Below, piece after piece: positions 61,550-64,000 of a stretch of 64,000 bases of DNA. The stretch's first letter is position 1, and each line of letters starts with the position of its first letter. Below the pieces are notes generated by a model. It ran no database searches, had not been told where the DNA came from, and worked only from the letters and a program-made list of their open reading frames with translations. This DNA comes from Reinekea marina (GTDB lineage Bacteria; Pseudomonadota; Gammaproteobacteria; Pseudomonadales; Natronospirillaceae). A program made the translations under genes and the position numbers. The stretch covers positions 434,001-498,000 of the forward strand of contig NZ_JAUFQI010000001.1 of the NCBI RefSeq assembly GCF_030409715.1. Direction: 5' to 3'.

Positions 61550-62722
61550 ATGTTGGTTCAGTTTTTACTGCACATGAAACACAGCGGACTAAAGGTAACA
61601 ACGACTGAGTGGCTTGATCTTATTGCCGCACTGCAAGTGTGTGAAAAGATCAATACGGTCGACGGCTTTTATCAGTTAGCGCGCACCTGTTTGGTGAAAG
61701 ATGAGAGTCTATACGATAAATTTGACCAAGCCTTTGGTCGATTCTTTGAAGGGGTTAGGGCGTTGCCAGACCCCTTTGATTTTGACTTACCTGAAGATTG
61801 GCTCAATAACCCAACGTTAAACCACTTCAGTGAAGAGGAAAAAGCCGCAATAGAAGCGATGGGCGGTCTCGAAAAACTCATTGAAGTGCTCAACGAACGC
61901 TTAAAGGAACAAAAAGAGCGTCATGAGGGCGGTTCTAAATGGATCGGCACCGGCGGAACCAGTCCTTTCGGGCATTCCGGCTATAACCCTGAAGGCGTTC
62001 GAATTGGCGGGCCGTCTAAGCATAAAAGGGCGGTTAAGGTTTGGGAGCAACGGCAATATAAAAACTTAGACAGTGACATAGAGTTGGGCACCCGAAATAT
62101 TAAAGTAGCCCTAAGGGCGTTGCGAAACTTTGCTCGAACAGGCAGCTCAGTAGAGCTCGACTTAGACGATACTATCCGTTCGACCGCCAAAAATGCCGGC
62201 CTCCTCGACGTAAAAATGAGACCAGAGCGGCACAATGCGGTCAAAGTTTTACTGTTATTGGATGTTGGCGGCTCTATGGATTTCCACGTCAAAGAAAGTG
62301 AAGAATTATTTTCAGCGTGCCAAAGTGAGTTTAAGCACCTTAAACATTATTACTTCCATAATTTTATCTACGACCATTTGTGGCAAGACAACAAGTTGCA
62401 TCGCCAACACCTAACGTCTTTAGTTGATGTTTTACGTACCTACGGAAAAGACTATAAGCTTATCATTGTCGGTGATGCAGCAATGTCACCCTATGAAATT
62501 GTCTCGCCGTTTGGCAGTATCGATTTCATGAATGAACGTCCAGGTAGCTACTATTTTAAGCAGTTATTTGAGCATTTTGACAAAGCCATTTGGTTAAACC
62601 CGACACCGGAATCTCAATGGAATTACGTACAAAGCATTGGTATTGTCGATAAGCTTATGGATAAGAAAATGTATCCCCTAACTGTCGAGGGCATCACTCA
62701 AGGCATTAGGTCGCTCACTTAA
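61550..62722 (+). CDS. CoxE-like VWA domain protein
   Basis: 390 residues. N-terminal helical region (about 1-130), then [21 protein letters not shown]-type linker, and a VWA domain at about 230-385. The metal site reads [10 protein letters not shown] (DxGGS instead of DxSxS), a variant I believe is usual in this CoxE-like subfamily. Partner of the MoxR ATPase. Its stop codon overlaps that of convergent ogt. Confidence 0.9.
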   Translation: MLVQFLLHMKHSGLKVTTTEWLDLIAALQVCEKINTVDGFYQLARTCLVKDESLYDKFDQAFGRFFEGVRALPDPFDFDLPEDWLNNPTLNHFSEEEKAAIEAMGGLEKLIEVLNERLKEQKERHEGGSKWIGTGGTSPFGHSGYNPEGVRIGGPSKHKRAVKVWEQRQYKNLDSDIELGTRNIKVALRALRNFARTGSSVELDLDDTIRSTAKNAGLLDVKMRPERHNAVKVLLLLDVGGSMDFHVKESEELFSACQSEFKHLKHYYFHNFIYDHLWQDNKLHRQHLTSLVDVLRTYGKDYKLIIVGDAAMSPYEIVSPFGSIDFMNERPGSYYFKQLFEHFDKAIWLNPTPESQWNYVQSIGIVDKLMDKKMYPLTVEGITQGIRSLT

Positions 62723-63204
62723 ATATCCAACAAGCAACCTTCGTGTTTTAACAACCAAAGCTTGCGCTCTAACCCGCCAGCATAACCAGTCAGTGTACCG
62801 TTTGAGCCTATCACTCGGTGGCATGGAACGATAATGGAGATTGGATTTTTACCGTTTGCCGCCCCAACCGCTCGAACCGCCTTTGGGTTTTGGATCAGGG
62901 TGGCGAGTTCGGCATAGCTTGCGGACCGACCGAAAGGGATTTCAGTGAGCGCATGCCAAACCGATTGTTGAAAGGCTGTGCCATTAGCCGCCAACGGTAA
63001 ATTAAACTGAGTAAGAGTGCCGTTAAAATAGCCTTCAAGTTGAGCAACGGTTTCCGACAACACTGGGTGAGTGGAACTGAATTCACCCAACGAATTCGCT
63101 TTCGTGGTGTGTGTTTCAAACCAGGCTCCCGCTAAACCCTGGTCATTGGCAAGCAGTGTAATTTCACCCAAAGGTGAGTTCATAAAACAATGAAAAAGTT
63201 GCAT
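62719..63204 (-). CDS. ogt: Methylated-DNA--protein-cysteine methyltransferase
   Basis: 161 residues. The methyl-acceptor Cys is in [10 protein letters not shown], preceded by [20 protein letters not shown] with the conserved Arg finger, and followed by [13 protein letters not shown]. It repairs O6-methylguanine. It follows alkA on the same strand by 14 bases, so the two form an alkylation repair operon. Confidence 0.93.
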   Translation of the reverse strand: MQLFHCFMNSPLGEITLLANDQGLAGAWFETHTTKANSLGEFSSTHPVLSETVAQLEGYFNGTLTQFNLPLAANGTAFQQSVWHALTEIPFGRSASYAELATLIQNPKAVRAVGAANGKNPISIIVPCHRVIGSNGTLTGYAGGLERKLWLLKHEGCLLDI

Positions 63205-63218
63205 CTTATAATTACCTA

Positions 63219-64000
63219 TTAATCACTTTGTTGTTGCCATAATTGGAATGTTGCATAACTGCCCCAGGGTGAGAGTTGCTTCGCTGTGGGTATGCATTCA
63301 AGTTTTGCGATTGAGTTTTTTATAACCAAATCGGTCTCTAGAAAACAATCTGGGTTGTTAATGCCTCGCAGTTTTACGTAACCGACAGTCCAAGGACCAA
63401 TACCCTTAATCGATAACCAATCGTCAATCTGATCAACACCGTGTTCGGCCACATATTCGCTGAATCTTAGTAACGTTGCTTTTCGGCTTTCAGGCATTTT
63501 TAGAAACGAGAAGTCTGCTTGAGCCAAGACATCGGGTGTTGGAAATAAGTAAGGCGTTTGAGCAAAATTGGGGTGCACCATGTTCAGTTTAATACGGTAC
63601 TTCTCGGTTACGGCATTTAAATTTGAAATGGCGGCTTTGACAGAGACTTGTTGCCCAAGAATTGCTCTCACGCCCGCTTCAAACGGGTTGCCGATACCCG
63701 GTATTCTGATGCCTTTTTGGATAGGCAGACCAAATTGTTGTAAATGCTGTTCGATGGCGTCAGTATCGGCATCAAGATCAAATTGGCGTCGAACATGACT
63801 GATCAGTTTTTGCAGCCCCGCAAAGTGATCAATGCTTACTTCAAACTTTATCAATCTTGGATGGGTGTCGTGCTGCGATAAACGGTACACGCCACTGGCA
63901 CCTTGAATATTAAAGCTTCGTTGATAGCTCGTTTCATCAACAAACTCAATGCCAGCCATGTCACGGCGCTTATAAAAAGCCAGTAAGTGAGAAAAATTTA
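63219..64000 (-). CDS. alkA: DNA-3-methyladenine glycosylase II (AlkA), 5' end outside window
   Basis: 260 residues are visible, and the frame stays open to the right edge (upstream residues [13 protein letters not shown] match the AlkA N-terminal domain), so the start is beyond 64000. HhH-GPD motif [17 protein letters not shown] with the catalytic Asp in [24 protein letters not shown] is also typical. It removes alkylated bases. In some bacteria the gene is fused to an Ada domain; that cannot be judged here. Confidence 0.9.
   Translation of the reverse strand, partial: NFSHLLAFYKRRDMAGIEFVDETSYQRSFNIQGASGVYRLSQHDTHPRLIKFEVSIDHFAGLQKLISHVRRQFDLDADTDAIEQHLQQFGLPIQKGIRIPGIGNPFEAGVRAILGQQVSVKAAISNLNAVTEKYRIKLNMVHPNFAQTPYLFPTPDVLAQADFSFLKMPESRKATLLRFSEYVAEHGVDQIDDWLSIKGIGPWTVGYVKLRGINNPDCFLETDLVIKNSIAKLECIPTAKQLSPWGSYATFQLWQQQSD

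Noticed and set aside
62424-62433. TTGATGTTTT inside the VWA gene as a regulatory element
   Set aside because: It is within coding sequence and is probably a chance match; it weakens but does not remove the case for the promoter copies.
1-64000. tRNA, rRNA, CRISPR arrays, insertion sequences and prophage genes
   Set aside because: I looked for cloverleaf ends, regularly spaced repeats, transposase and integrase motifs in the gaps and proteins and found none.

Overview
The window (about 45% GC by eye) is chromosomal DNA of a gammaproteobacterium, most likely a marine heterotroph of the Oceanospirillales type. This rests on protein families and gene order (Rep, MnmH, SlyD, CvfB, CSS-EAL, DUF4212/symporter, ProXWV, MoxR/VWA, Ogt/AlkA); the species cannot be named. 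There are about 60 protein genes and no rRNA, tRNA, CRISPR array, insertion sequence or phage gene that I can see. Coding density is high and many genes overlap at ATGA junctions.

Layout. (1) 1-2050: mnmH, the start of a membrane protein gene, and slyD. (2) 2071-20829: a polyamine catabolism and uptake island. It holds a PuuC-like aldehyde dehydrogenase, a beta-alanine:pyruvate aminotransferase, methylmalonate/malonate-semialdehyde dehydrogenase, three PuuB-like FAD oxidoreductases, two PuuA-like glutamine-synthetase-fold ligases, PuuD, a PotFGHI-type putrescine transporter, an agmatinase-type ureohydrolase and a PuuR-like XRE-cupin regulator. (3) 20917-29210: a complete sulfur-oxidation operon on the minus strand, soxCDXYZA-soxK-soxB, followed by a secreted alpha/beta hydrolase, a SoxW-like thioredoxin and a DUF302-like secreted protein, and closed by a terminator. 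(4) 29513-32617: a four-gene operon of an HTH-TerB-like protein, NfeD and two SPFH/band-7 proteins. (5) 32690-46571: mainly single genes and pairs: acetyltransferase, CSS-EAL phosphodiesterase, rep, cvfB, a TldE/TldD-type protease pair, MscS-type channel, cytochrome c, glpD, TraB/GumN, PAP2 phosphatase. (6) 46627-51427: AstE/AspA-like deacylase and a glycine-betaine-type ABC transporter. (7) 51561-58729: LysE exporter, VOC protein, D-2-hydroxyacid dehydrogenase, a 109-bp palindromic repeat, and the DUF4212/sodium-solute symporter/DUF294/exonuclease group. (8) 58832-64000: GAF-degenerate GGDEF protein, thioesterase, MoxR ATPase with VWA protein, and the alkylation-repair pair ogt-alkA (alkA runs off the window).

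How it works together. PotFGHI would import putrescine and agmatinase could make it. PuuA would glutamylate it, a PuuB oxidase and PuuC would oxidise it, and PuuD would release GABA. The aminotransferase and MmsA would handle an amino-acid or beta-alanine branch ending in acetyl- or propionyl-CoA. A short motif (TGTTCAATAT or close variants) recurs in the promoter regions of this island and resembles the E. coli PuuR site, so I infer one PuuR-centred regulon. The sox operon would oxidise thiosulfate fully to sulfate because soxCD is present, so the cell is probably a heterotroph gaining extra electrons from reduced sulfur. Points worth a second look are the PuuR-like sites, the accessory genes at the end of the sox operon, the HTH-TerB/NfeD/SPFH operon, the TldE/TldD pair, and the palindromic element at 53953-54061.
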